The notes below the pieces were generated by a model that was not told the origin of the DNA, ran no database searches, and was given only the letters and a program-made list of their open reading frames with translations. From Amycolatopsis sp. (GTDB taxonomy: Bacteria > Actinomycetota > Actinomycetes > Mycobacteriales > Pseudonocardiaceae): DNA of 64,000 nucleotides. This document shows, piece after piece, positions 52,014 to 61,483 of the stretch. The position numbers and the translations under genes are program-made. Every line of letters begins with the position of its first letter. Position 1 is the stretch's first letter. The stretch is taken from assembly GCF_025464955.1 (NCBI RefSeq), contig NZ_JAODNM010000098.1, positions 1-64,000 of the forward strand. Reading direction: 5' to 3'.

Positions 52014-55000
52014 TTAGGAACCGGCGGCTTCCTCGAAATCAACCGCGAGGTAATCGCGCAGGAAGGACCGCTCGTCCAGATCGCTCGGCGGACCGGAGTA
52101 GGCCACCCCGCCCTTGCTCAGGAGCACGACGGAATCGCACATGTGCAACGCCCTGGAGACGTACTGCTCGACGAGCAGCATCGCCACGCCGGTCTTGGCC
52201 AGCGCGTCGAGTGCTTGGTAGATCTCGTCGACAACGAGCGGTGCGAGTCCCAAGGAGACCTCGTCGAGCATGATGATCTTGGCATTCCCGACGTAGGCCC
52301 GGGCGACACTGAGCATCTGCTGCTGGCCACCGGACAGATGACCCGCAACCTCGTTCAGGCGGGATTGCAGCGCTGGAAAGATCGCGAGCGCTCGATCAAG
52401 TGCCTCGCCCGGGTTGCCGCTGGAGCTCGGCACGGACAGCCGCAGGTTCTCGGCGACCGTGAGACTTCGAAAGATGCCGCGCCCTTCTGGAATGAGGCAC
52501 AGTCCCAGCTCCGTCCTGCGATGAGGTGGAACCTTGGTTACGTCCCGTCCATCGACCAGGATCCGTCCCCTCGATGGGCGCACACTGCCAGACGCGCAGC
52601 GCAGAGCCGTCGTCTTTCCCGCCCCGTTCGGACCCAGCAGGGCAACGACTTCGCCGGCCCGCACACGGATGTCGACGTCCCGCAAGACGGTCGTCGACCC
52701 GTACCCCGCCGTCACCCCCGCGAGTTCGAGCACCGGCGCCGCGTCGGCGCTCGGGTCGTCGGCGAACATCGGACCCGGCGACCGCGTCCGGACGTTCGTC
52801 CGAGTCATGCCGGGGCTCGAGGGTCTCCCGTTGCGTCCTTCGACCTCACCGAGGTCCTCACCGAGATAGGCGTGTCGGACAATCTCGGAAGCCCTGATCT
52901 CCTGAGTTGTGCCGTCGAAGATCTGCTTGCCGAAGTCGATCACGTAGACGTGGTCGCACACCTGGTTCACCAACGCCATGTCGTGCTCGACGAGCAGAAT
53001 GCCGACGCCGCGCTCGCGGACGACACGCTCCAGGATCTCACCGAGGTGCTGCGTCTCTCGGCGATCCAAACCTGAAGACGGTTCATCGAGCAGCAACACC
53101 TCGAACGTGCCCGCGACACAACGAGCCAACTCGACGTGCCGCCGCCAGCCCGTTGACAACGTCCCGACATGCGCATCCGCGAGCTCGGTAAGGCCACACA
53201 ACGCAATCGACTCATCGGTCCGTTCGCGGATGGTCCTGCGTTGACGGGCACCAGTGAGGATGTGGCCGAGCGGGTTCCATCCGGCCAAGGCCGCCTCGCA
53301 TCCCATCGCGATGTTTTGGCGGACCGTCAGCGACTCGAACAGCTCCATCTGCTGGAAGGTGCGTCCGAGACCACGTCGGGCTCGCGCCGGCGGCCCCAGA
53401 TGATCGAGCCGGCGGCCGTCCATCCACACCGTTCCCGAGCTTGGACGCACGAGGCCGGAACAGACATTGAACAACGTCGACTTGCCGGCGCCGTTCGGAC
53501 CGATCAGTCCGGTGATCGTCCCGACCGGAACCTCCAGATTGATCCGGTCGTTGGCGACCAGGCCCCCGAACCGCACGGTCACGTCTTCCACCTTCAGACC
53601 GGCAGCACTCGGTCGAACCGACTGTGTGAGATTCCGAACCGGTACGAGTGGCGGCGCCGGTACGAGGTCATGAGCTGCTGGCTTCTCGTCGCCGTTGAGC
53701 CGATGGAGCAACCGACGTATCGGCGCCGGCGCCTGGCGCGCGCTCCACAGCCGTATCGCGAACACAACGGCGGCGACGCCGAACAGCAGCGTCAACAGGT
53801 TCGTTATCGCTGCATCCTGCGTGACGTACGCCGGTACCAGTGTCTGCGCGGCGGCAGCCAACAGGGCATACCAGGGTGCGCCGCCGGGCATGATCATGGC
53901 CACCGCAAACAACTGCACCGAGAGAAACGGCAGGTAGTCCGCGCCCCCCGCAAGCGAAAGGGTCCCGCCCGCGAGCACCCCGGCCACCGCCGCCAACGAC
54001 GCCGACACGCAGAACACCAGCACCAGACTGATGTTGATCGATGCACCCGAGGCGGCGAGGCCGGTCGGGCTGTCGGACATGGCTGAGAGAAGACGACCGA
54101 GGCGACTACGGGTGATGAACCCGACGAGGATCGCGACGGCCACCACGATCGCAAGGACGACGTAGTAGTAACCTGAGTCGCTTTCAAGGTCGACCCAGCT
54201 CAGGTGCGGCCGTGGGACGCTCAACGGGTACGACGCGCCGAACATGTAGGGCCGGCGGTAGAACATCTGCTGCAGCACGATGCCGAAGCCCATCGTGGCC
54301 AGCGCGAGGTAGAGACCCGGAAAGCGGATCGCCGGAATGGCAAGCAGCGCGCCGACCGGCGCCGTGATCAGTGCTGCCCCGACCAGCGCCACCGGCCACG
54401 GCCAATGTTGGTCGACCGCCAGGTGCGAGAAGGCAACGACGCCGATGGCCATAAAGCTGACATGGGCCAACGACACCTGCCCCGACAGACGCACGAGCAA
54501 CCCGAGAGACAGGAACAGCACGACGTAGGCGAGAAAGATCGTCCAGTAGGCGAGATCGTACCCGGCAAACTGCGGGACCGCGGCCAGGAGCGCGAGGACA
54601 GCAACACTCGCACCAGCCCGCAGCTGCCACGGTGCCGGCCAGGAGGACCGCGGTCTCCGGATGAGGAAGCTATTTCCACTCGGACGCCGCAACCGCGGCG
54701 CGGCTATCAGCAAGGCGAACAGGATCAAGAACGGAAGACTCGGCGAGAGCCCAACGACGAGACCGGTCGACGATACGAAGTACTTCTGCAGGAATGCCTG
54801 ACCCACGCCGATGCCGAGAGCGCCAAGGTAGGTCAACGGCAGGCTCGTGAACGCACCAACTGCGGCAGCACCGAAAGCGGTCACGACCAAGAACGTGAGT
54901 CCGATCGCATCCAGTGGCAGCAACGGCGCGAGGAGCACTCCGGACGCGGCGGCCATGGACGAACCGATGACCCACGCCAGACGGCGCACTCGAGCCGGCG

Positions 55001-55544
55001 AGGTGCCCACCACATCCAGCAGTTCGGGGTCGTCGACAACGGCGCGCATCGCCAGCCCGTTGCGCGCGTATCGCAAGAACAATGTCAACGTCACGACGGC
55101 GACCGCGCCGAGCGCAAAGATGATCACCTGCGACGCGGTGATTCGCACGCCCCAGATCGTGAACGGGTGCGCGGGCAGGAAGCTTTTGACTTCGCGGTCG
55201 GAGCCCGGCGGGTACAGCAACTGCACGGCGCCCTGGATCACCAGCAGCACGCCAACAGTGGCCAGCACCTTCGCGGCCAGCGTTGCTCCCTGTAGCCGAC
55301 GAGCGACGAGCTCCAGCAGCACACCCATAATCGGGCCGGCGACGCCGACGCAGATGACTGCCGCGAGGGGCCACGGCATGCCCCTCTGCTCGTGCAGGAA
55401 GTAGAACAAGAATGCTGACGCGGTGGCCTGTGCCCCGTGAGCCAGGTTGAAGATCCCTGACGTCTTGTACGTCAGTACCAACCCAGTTGCCGCCAGGGCA
55501 AAGATCGACCCTGTCGTGAGACCGGCAATGATGAACGGGAGCAC
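52014..55544 (-). CDS. Fused LivH-LivM-LivG-LivF branched-chain-amino-acid-type ABC importer in one polypeptide
   Basis: 1176 residues with no stop. Residues 1-295 are a LivH permease (MLPFIIAGLTTGSIFALAAT, then NLAHGA). 310-610 are a LivM permease (SGQVSLAHVSFMAIG; FPGLYLALATMGFG). 650-885 are a LivG ATPase (GPNGAGKST; VLLLDEPSSGLD; LVEHDM). 925-1160 are a LivF ATPase (GPNGAGKTT; HLSGGQQQMLSVARA; IIMLDEVSLGLAP). The LivG signature is unusual (LSTGWRRHVEL instead of LSxGQQR) and LivF has DEV for DEP. Separate genes are the rule for this family; a single-chain four-domain core is uncommon. It should import organic or aromatic acids, or branched amino acids, delivered by the lipoprotein upstream. 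Confidence 0.9.
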   Translation of the reverse strand: MLPFIIAGLTTGSIFALAATGLVLTYKTSGIFNLAHGAQATASAFLFYFLHEQRGMPWPLAAVICVGVAGPIMGVLLELVARRLQGATLAAKVLATVGVLLVIQGAVQLLYPPGSDREVKSFLPAHPFTIWGVRITASQVIIFALGAVAVVTLTLFLRYARNGLAMRAVVDDPELLDVVGTSPARVRRLAWVIGSSMAAASGVLLAPLLPLDAIGLTFLVVTAFGAAAVGAFTSLPLTYLGALGIGVGQAFLQKYFVSSTGLVVGLSPSLPFLILFALLIAAPRLRRPSGNSFLIRRPRSSWPAPWQLRAGASVAVLALLAAVPQFAGYDLAYWTIFLAYVVLFLSLGLLVRLSGQVSLAHVSFMAIGVVAFSHLAVDQHWPWPVALVGAALITAPVGALLAIPAIRFPGLYLALATMGFGIVLQQMFYRRPYMFGASYPLSVPRPHLSWVDLESDSGYYYVVLAIVVAVAILVGFITRSRLGRLLSAMSDSPTGLAASGASINISLVLVFCVSASLAAVAGVLAGGTLSLAGGADYLPFLSVQLFAVAMIMPGGAPWYALLAAAAQTLVPAYVTQDAAITNLLTLLFGVAAVVFAIRLWSARQAPAPIRRLLHRLNGDEKPAAHDLVPAPPLVPVRNLTQSVRPSAAGLKVEDVTVRFGGLVANDRINLEVPVGTITGLIGPNGAGKSTLFNVCSGLVRPSSGTVWMDGRRLDHLGPPARARRGLGRTFQQMELFESLTVRQNIAMGCEAALAGWNPLGHILTGARQRRTIRERTDESIALCGLTELADAHVGTLSTGWRRHVELARCVAGTFEVLLLDEPSSGLDRRETQHLGEILERVVRERGVGILLVEHDMALVNQVCDHVYVIDFGKQIFDGTTQEIRASEIVRHAYLGEDLGEVEGRNGRPSSPGMTRTNVRTRSPGPMFADDPSADAAPVLELAGVTAGYGSTTVLRDVDIRVRAGEVVALLGPNGAGKTTALRCASGSVRPSRGRILVDGRDVTKVPPHRRTELGLCLIPEGRGIFRSLTVAENLRLSVPSSSGNPGEALDRALAIFPALQSRLNEVAGHLSGGQQQMLSVARAYVGNAKIIMLDEVSLGLAPLVVDEIYQALDALAKTGVAMLLVEQYVSRALHMCDSVVLLSKGGVAYSGPPSDLDERSFLRDYLAVDFEEAAGS

Positions 55545-55571
55545 TACCTCTCCTCTCTAAGAACAAACTCA

Positions 55572-55601
55572 CTGTGTGCCGCCCCGCAGGGCGGCACACA
55601 G
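55572..55601. terminator. Hairpin between receptor and importer genes
   Basis: CTGTGTGCCGCCC (55572-55584) and GGGCGGCACACAG (55589-55601), perfect 13-bp stem with a 4-nt loop CGCA. Such intergenic stems commonly make the receptor more abundant than the membrane subunits by partial termination or RNA protection. Confidence 0.65.
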
Positions 55602-55711
55602 CGTGTGGGGACGAGGACTGCCAATCACATCCGAGCAGCAGGCTCCGAGCGGCGGACTCCTCGCGAACTGCCACCAGCAGCAGACGCGCTGCCACCGACT
55701 TTCGCCAGCGG

Positions 55712-56932
55712 TCAGCCGGCCTTGGGAAGGAACGGGGCAAGCGCGGTCTCCGGCGCGCACCGCGCCTTGCCGCCGTTCAAAACGACCCGCTGACCATGAC
55801 TGATCGTCCATTCGAAGGTGCACGTCGATATCGACGGGTGCGACTCGTCAAACGTCAAGGGCACACTCAAGCCGCCAAGCGTCTCGTCCCTGAACGTGTA
55901 CAGCGCCTTCGTCAACGACGCCGACGTGATCGGCCCGTCGACCTTGCTCGCCGCCGTCACGATGGCCTGCCCCGCCACCCAAGCGAGCAACGGAAACGTG
56001 TCGCTGCCGACGGCAGCCGAGATGTCCGGAGCGTACTTCGCCATCGCATCCCGATACACCTTGATCGCGGGGTTCGCCGTGTCGAAATACGGCGCATCAA
56101 AATCGTTGACCAGAGCACCCTCGTAAGCGGGGTCAGTCACCCACGATGCAGTTCCGTTCGCTCCCGCCAGAAGCGGAACCGCGCGCACCCCCTGCGCAGC
56201 GCAATCGTCGATAACCCGCGAGATCACGGCATTGGCGTCCGCTATGTAGTAACTCGCGACCCCGGAGTTTTTGAGCTGCTGACAGAACGCAGTGAAATCC
56301 GGCTGAGCGGCCGACAGCTGCGCGACGAACCCGACCTGCACCCCGCCAAGGTCCTTCGCGAACGCCTTCAGCACATCGGCCAGCGATCCACAGTCAGGAA
56401 CCTCGACGCAGAAACCGAAGCCGAAACTCGGACCGGCGGTCTTCGCCTCCCGAGCGATTTCGTAGCCCGCGGCGATCTCCGACGCCGATGTCTGGAAGCG
56501 GCCTGGGCCCGCGCTGTCGCCCACGCCACCGACAATGACAGGCACATTGTGGGCGCTGGCGTAGGGAAGCCACGTTTCCTGGCTGACATCGGCGCTGATG
56601 ACCGCGACGACATGGTCCTGGCCGATCAACTCCTTGACCGCGGTCAACCCCGCCGGGCCGCCGGTCGAACCGACATCCTTCACGATGAGATTGACCTGGG
56701 AGCCGTGAATCCCGCCCGCATCGTTCACACTCTTGGCCCACGCGTTGATCGCCGGTTGAAACACGCCCGACGCGGACGCCGCAGCACCAGTGAAGCTACC
56801 GACAACTCCGATCACGACTGGGGTTCCTGCCGAGGAGCCTGAGTTGGCCGACGGCTTGCCGCCGGAACCGCACGCCGCGGTTATGAACAGCAATGCCACG
56901 CAGAGCGCAGCGAACTTTGACCTGGTCTTCAT
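55712..56932 (-). CDS. Periplasmic-type substrate-binding lipoprotein of the importer
   Basis: 406 residues from ATG 56932 (AAAGGAGA upstream). Lipoprotein signal FAALCVALLFITAACGSGG with lipobox TAAC (Cys near 22). The type I binding fold starts with IGVVGSFTGAAASASGVFQP and has KSVNDAGGIHGSQVNLIVKD. It captures the substrate outside the membrane for the fused importer, 167 bp downstream on the same strand. The fold covers branched amino acids, amides, urea and many aromatic acids, and the surrounding genes favour an aromatic or organic acid. Confidence 0.85.
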   Translation of the reverse strand: MKTRSKFAALCVALLFITAACGSGGKPSANSGSSAGTPVVIGVVGSFTGAAASASGVFQPAINAWAKSVNDAGGIHGSQVNLIVKDVGSTGGPAGLTAVKELIGQDHVVAVISADVSQETWLPYASAHNVPVIVGGVGDSAGPGRFQTSASEIAAGYEIAREAKTAGPSFGFGFCVEVPDCGSLADVLKAFAKDLGGVQVGFVAQLSAAQPDFTAFCQQLKNSGVASYYIADANAVISRVIDDCAAQGVRAVPLLAGANGTASWVTDPAYEGALVNDFDAPYFDTANPAIKVYRDAMAKYAPDISAAVGSDTFPLLAWVAGQAIVTAASKVDGPITSASLTKALYTFRDETLGGLSVPLTFDESHPSISTCTFEWTISHGQRVVLNGGKARCAPETALAPFLPKAG

Positions 56933-57615
56933 CTGCTGTGTCTCCTTTGACCAGCGGGAACGGCGATGTTCCCAGCTACGAATACGTCCCCACCATCGCG
57001 ATGGGCTCGGCGAAGCGGTCCTGCCGACCGCCAGCGCGAGCGCCGACCGGCCTTCGCCAGGCACGTCGAGTGAGACACCTGCTCGCTGGCGCGCAGATTC
57101 TCTAGCTCGCGCGTGGCCTGGCCAGTGCTCATGAACATCACCTCGCAGTGAGGAGCGTCGATCTCGTGGCAGCGGAGACGGTCGTCGTTGTAGGTTTCGA
57201 TCCGCAGCTGGGAGCGTCGAGCCGGGTGCCTCGTACATGCAAGCTACAGCATGACTCAAGTCACAGGCAATAGCGACCTACTCGCATATTTTCTCCAAGT
57301 CGCAGCAGACTTCACCCAGATCGCAGGCGGGTGCTCCCGACCGATCGACCGGCGCGGCTCGAGACGTCCAGGCCGCCTCGATGGTCGCCTGCGACAGGAC
57401 TCAAAGGACTGCTCGCCATCCGCGGCATCAAGGTCTTATGCTCCGCCGGGGCGGCATCTGCAAGGTCTGGAGCGGCACGCACACCGACACCGAAATCGCA
57501 ATAACGCGAACCGGATGACGTCCGTCGCGATCTCATTGCCCTGCCCGTCATGGGCAGCTAACCCTGGTCGGTACGGACGACGGCGCGATCGCCCCCGTCC
57601 TCCTACGGTCACGGA
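56933..57615. other. Upstream region of the receptor gene and unassigned stretch
   Basis: No recognisable gene. Around 57236-57270 the sequence CATGCAAGCTACAGCATG, then CTCAAGTCACAGGC, contains two weak relatives of the recurrent palindrome about 310-330 bp upstream of the receptor start. AT-rich CTCGCATATTTTCTCC follows at 57290. Confidence 0.35.
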
Positions 57616-57748
57616 TCAGGGGGTGGCGACCACGGCAATCGCCAGTGCGATCAGGAGAACGTCGGCCGCCGGCAGGACGACCAGGGCGATACCACCGAAC
57701 ACCTCGGCGATCCCGAGCGGCCGAACCTGGAATGATTTGCAAGGCAGG
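57616..57748 (-). pseudogene. Hydrophobic fragment, possibly DoxX-like
   Basis: The minus frame ends with RPLGIAEVFGGIALVVLPAA then DVLLIALAIAVVATP, one or two membrane segments with a GIAEVxGG pattern seen in DoxX-like proteins. It is joined directly to the end of the broken esterase. No start of its own. Confidence 0.25.
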
Positions 57749-58330
57749 AGCGGACGGTTCTCGTCGCGGCCCCCTGCATGATCAGGAGATGCGTCAGAGC
57801 GATCGCCTCGCGTCGATCCAGGAGCTCTTGCGGGTTGGCCTCGTGGAAGGTTTCCCAAGGAACGAAGTAGCTCTCGTGGAACTTGGCCAAGGTAGCCTGC
57901 TCCATCGCCTGGCCGTTCGATCGTACTGCTGATCGGCGAGCATGCGAGGACGTAGTCGACCGTCGCATCGAGAGCCGGATTCTCCTGCCATGGCTGGACG
58001 TTGTAGCGAGGGTCGTGCGGCCGCATCGCCACGAACTCCGCCAGGTGGCCGCCCGTGAAGCTGCCGAAGACCCCGATCCGAGATGCATCCTGCACGCTTG
58101 CCGGATGCGGGTGCCTCGGGCGCGAGTGTCAGGTCCACGGCCACGACGAGGGCGCCGACCGAGGCGGGGACACGGTCGAGGTCCCGGCACCACGGGGAAC
58201 GGTCCCGCCCTGCGGGCTGCTAGCTGCGCGCCGTCAGCGATCGCCCCTGCGCCGTACGGCGGTACTCGACCTCGCTCACTTCGTACTCGAACTTGACGCC
58301 GGGGTCGTAGGTCACCTCCAACACTGCGCT
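57749..58330 (-). pseudogene. Alpha/beta hydrolase (dienelactone-hydrolase/esterase-like), several frameshifts
   Basis: Pieces of one protein appear in order in different minus frames: VTYDPGVKFEYEVSEVEYRR (near 58310), AVDLTLAPEAPAS (near 58140), ASRIGVFGSFTGGHLAEFVA with a GxSxG-like elbow whose Ser is Phe, then MRPHDPRYNVQPWQENPALD (near 58080-57970), and MEQATLAKFHESYFVPWETF, HEANPQELLDRREAIAL (near 57900-57800). At least three indels are needed. The catalytic His end is missing. Confidence 0.55.
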
Positions 58331-58336
58331 CCCTGA

Positions 58337-59107
58337 CTAGGCGTCATATCCTGGTAGCGTTCGATCGAGCTTACGCAGGCATCCAGGCCAGGCCAACGCT
58401 CCGCCAACCCCGCGAGCAACCTGACTCCTGACCACATCCATCGAAGCGTCTGGAGCGAGCAACACGTTCTCCCGCCCGGCCGAAAGCGCCATCACCTGCT
58501 TCTTGCAGGCGTTTTCCAGAAGATACATTTCCATCCAGCATTCGGCGGCCGTCTTGCCGACCGCAAAGGTTCCGTGATTGCGCAGCAGCATGACGGTCTT
58601 GTCGCCCAGGTGCGCCACCATGTGCTCGCGCTCTTCGGGACTCACGGTAATCCCCTCGAAGTCGTGGTAGGCCAGCCTTGGCAGCACAACCAGGGCCTGT
58701 ATCGACAGCGGCAGCAGGCCCTCCTTCTGCGAGGCAACCGCCACTCCATGATCGGTGTGCAGGTGCATGACGAACTGGGCGTCCTCACGCCCCCCATGGA
58801 TCGCCGAGTGAGGCATAAAACCCGCCGGATTGACCCTGTGCGGCGTCTCCTGAAGGATGTTGGCGTCGAGATCGACTTTGATCAGCGATGAGGCGGTAAT
58901 CTCTTCGAACAGCAGTCCGTAGGGGTTGATCAGGAAATGGTGCTCCGGCCCCGGAATGCGGGCGGAAATGTGCGTGTAAATGAGGTCGTCCCAACCGTTC
59001 ATGGCCACCAGTCGATAGAGCGCTGCAAGCTCCACTCGCCGCTGCCATTCCTCCGCACTGACCTTGTCCTTCAGTGGCATCTCGCCAATGAGCGATCCGA
59101 CCGTCAT
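58337..59107 (-). CDS. Class II aldolase/adducin-family protein
   Basis: 256 residues from ATG 59107, placed 8-9 bp after AAAGGG (an ATG 9 bp upstream would be too close). Zn2+ ligands are in FVMHLHTDHGVAVASQ (two His), with the third in LLRNHGTFAVG; THISARIPG and FLINPYGLLFEEIT are typical. The family includes fuculose-phosphate aldolases and decarboxylases of hydroxy-aromatic or sugar acids. It stands between a broken esterase and a broken flavin monooxygenase, so its pathway partners may have been lost. Confidence 0.8.
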   Translation of the reverse strand: MTVGSLIGEMPLKDKVSAEEWQRRVELAALYRLVAMNGWDDLIYTHISARIPGPEHHFLINPYGLLFEEITASSLIKVDLDANILQETPHRVNPAGFMPHSAIHGGREDAQFVMHLHTDHGVAVASQKEGLLPLSIQALVVLPRLAYHDFEGITVSPEEREHMVAHLGDKTVMLLRNHGTFAVGKTAAECWMEMYLLENACKKQVMALSAGRENVLLAPDASMDVVRSQVARGVGGALAWPGCLRKLDRTLPGYDA

Positions 59108-59129
59108 GACGCGCATCCCTTTCTGTGAT

Positions 59130-59511
59130 GTCTCTTCAGGCTCGCGAACTCACCATCAAACGTCGGCGTCTCGTCGCCTCGCAGGACGCATAGCGCCCGG
59201 ATGTACTCGTCCACGCGCTCACCCGCCGCTGGAACGGCACGCCGAGCATGTCGAACTCCTTCTTCATCCAGCCGGCGCCTGCACCGAGAAAGACGCGGCC
59301 GCCGCTGAACTGACCGAGCGTCGCCATATCCATGGTGGTGTAGCACGTTGCGCTGCGGGAGGATCGCCACACCGGTCGCCGGCTTGATCTGCTTTAGTGA
59401 CCGCGGCGATGTACGCCAGCCAGGTGAAAAAGCAGCCCGGGATCGAAATGCTCGGCCCCTTTCTCCCCGTCGCCAAAGAGGAAGCTGGCTGCCATGATCC
59501 CGAACTTCATA
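59130..59511 (-). pseudogene. Luciferase-like (F420/FMN) monooxygenase remnant
   Basis: ATG 59511 starts MKFGIMAASFLFGDGEKG. A second frame holds MATLGQFSGGRVFLGAGAGW then MKKEFDMLGVPFQRRV, and a third ends with DEYIRALCVLRGDETPTFDG and EFASL. This is the LLM fold's N-terminal strand, central FGAG-W motif and following helix with most of the protein (about 300 residues normally) missing, and two frame changes. Confidence 0.55.
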
Positions 59512-59872
59512 GCACAACACTACATGCCCGCGCTCAAAAATGCCAGACACTAACTTACGCGAGCGACTTTCACCATGGCCATGCGCACCATCGCCCGATC
59601 CCGCCCTACCGACCCGTGCGGCCCCGTTCGTGATGGCAGTCCTCGGCGCTCGACTCGGCGGAGCGCGCGCGTCAACTATCCCTGTACTGCCCAGAACTCT
59701 GCGCATGGCCTCAGATACCAGAACCAAGATGATCTTGGCGTGACCCAGCCAGAGTTGGATGCTGTTCGCGCCCGCCTGGAAGACTTCGCGGGCGAGGACG
59801 GGCCAGCCTCGCCGTGTGTGGCGCGGCAGTACACCGGCACGGTAAGGCCGTACGGCCGGCATGGACACCACC
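59512..59872. other. No gene recognised between LLM remnant and FAD hydroxylase
   Basis: Open frames exist on both strands but none shows a family pattern. At 59548-59565 TTACGCGAGCGACTTTCA is a weak relative of the recurrent operator. The hydroxylase stop codon lies at 59873. Confidence 0.35.
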
Positions 59873-61372
59873 TCAGGAAGGGTTCGCCGTCAGCCCAACG
59901 CCCGCTAGGTAAGGATCGAGGGCTGAGACTTCGGCAGCCGAGACGATGGCGCCCACATAGCCGTCCGGCCGGACCACCATCCAGTCGCCAGGCGAGAGGC
60001 CATAGGCGTCGCGCACATGGCCGCCATTGTCGATGAAGTCCGCGCACGGGCCGACGAAGTGGGTGCGAAGGCCTACGCGCGGTGCGATCGGCGATCGGCG
60101 GTCGGTTTCATACCCCAGCAGCGTCCAGTGCGCGCCGTGGAACAGGTTGAAGAGCCTGATCGACTGCCCCGCGGCGCCGAGAATCGGCGCATCAGGCGCA
60201 CGGTCGCCTGCGGCGATGCCTGCGGAGCGTTGCGGCCTCTCCAAGCACAGCGAGGATGAGCGGTAGCCGAGGTCTAGCTGCTGGGTCGTGCGGCCGCGAT
60301 TGCTTACGCCTCCCCGGAGCAGGTTCGTCGCAAGGGTTAGCATCCCGGCGGCGATCGGACGGCGCTCCTCCTCGTAGGTCGCCAGCAGCGCCTCAGGCGC
60401 ACCGCCCAAAACCGCGGCCAGCTTCCAGCCAAGGTTGTACGCGTCCTGCACGCTGGTGTTCAGACCCTGACCACCGGTGGGCGGATGTATATGCGCCGCG
60501 TCCCCCGCCAGGAACACGCGGCCGACTTGGTAGTGATCGACGATGCGGGCGTTCGTGGCGTACACCGAAGCCCACGAGACTGATCGCAGCGCGATGTCGT
60601 CCCGCCGGCTCCGCTCCGCAACAAGTTTCGATAGGCCTTCCAGGGAAACGTCCGTCTCGCCCTCGACCGGAACGGGCCCCTGCAACTGGAACATGTCCGT
60701 TCCCATGAGGGGCGCCACCGCCAGGAACTCGCTTGGTCCCAGGATGTTGAACTGGTGCCAGACGCTCCTGTCAAGTCCCTCCAGCATGACGTCCGCGCAG
60801 AAGAAGGCAACGCCCAGGCTCTCGCCGGGGAACCCCAGGTCGAGCGTGCGCCGCACGAAGCTGCGGCCTCCGTCCGAGCCAACCAGGTAACGGGCTCTGA
60901 CAATCTCTTCACCGTTCGCGCCAGCGAGGCGGGCGGTGACGCCCTCCGCGTCCTGATCGAACTCCTTGAGTTCGCGGCCGAACTCGACGCGGCGGCCAGA
61001 CTCTGCCAGACGTTCGCGCATCGCGGCCTCGGTCAGGAACTGCGGCGACATCAGCCTCATGTGATAAGGCTCAGCTGCCGTCGGCTCCCCGGCGGGTGGC
61101 ATCTGCATCAGCCCGGTGCTCCCGTCAGCGCGATATTCGAACAACGGGGGATAGCTCCCGCCGTTCGCGACGACGCGCTCGAGGATTCCAAGGTCCTCGA
61201 AGATTTCCTGACTGCGCGGCTGGACGCCCTTGCCCCGCGAGCCGGGGAACGGTGCGTCCAGCATTTCGACGAGCCGGAAGTCGACGCCACGCCGGGCAAG
61301 CTCGATGCCCAGGGTCAGTCCGGCGGCACCGGCGCCGCAGATCAATACCTCGGTGGTGGAGTGGGGCGTCAT
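59873..61372 (-). CDS. FAD-dependent aromatic-ring hydroxylase (PheA/TfdB/MhpA-like)
   Basis: 499 residues. FAD motif GAGAAGLTLG at 13-22, the DG motif in LVGSDGGRSFVRR, and the GD motif RVFLAGDAAHIHPPTGGQGL. A thioredoxin-like C-terminal domain (from about 400) ends with DWMVVRPDGYVGAIV. This architecture belongs to phenol/2,4-dichlorophenol/3-(3-hydroxyphenyl)propionate hydroxylases, which add OH to a phenol with NAD(P)H and O2. ATG 61372 follows GAGGAC. The esterase gene lies 111 bp upstream on the same strand, so they may be co-transcribed. Confidence 0.9.
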   Translation of the reverse strand: MTPHSTTEVLICGAGAAGLTLGIELARRGVDFRLVEMLDAPFPGSRGKGVQPRSQEIFEDLGILERVVANGGSYPPLFEYRADGSTGLMQMPPAGEPTAAEPYHMRLMSPQFLTEAAMRERLAESGRRVEFGRELKEFDQDAEGVTARLAGANGEEIVRARYLVGSDGGRSFVRRTLDLGFPGESLGVAFFCADVMLEGLDRSVWHQFNILGPSEFLAVAPLMGTDMFQLQGPVPVEGETDVSLEGLSKLVAERSRRDDIALRSVSWASVYATNARIVDHYQVGRVFLAGDAAHIHPPTGGQGLNTSVQDAYNLGWKLAAVLGGAPEALLATYEEERRPIAAGMLTLATNLLRGGVSNRGRTTQQLDLGYRSSSLCLERPQRSAGIAAGDRAPDAPILGAAGQSIRLFNLFHGAHWTLLGYETDRRSPIAPRVGLRTHFVGPCADFIDNGGHVRDAYGLSPGDWMVVRPDGYVGAIVSAAEVSALDPYLAGVGLTANPS

Positions 61373-61483
61373 AACCGTCCTCGGTTGTATTCTCCGGCCA
61401 ATGGGTGAGGCCGGTTCGTCCGAAAATCATGAACCGGCTGAGATTTCCCGAAGGGCGCCAGTTGCCGCGAGCGTTGACGGTCG

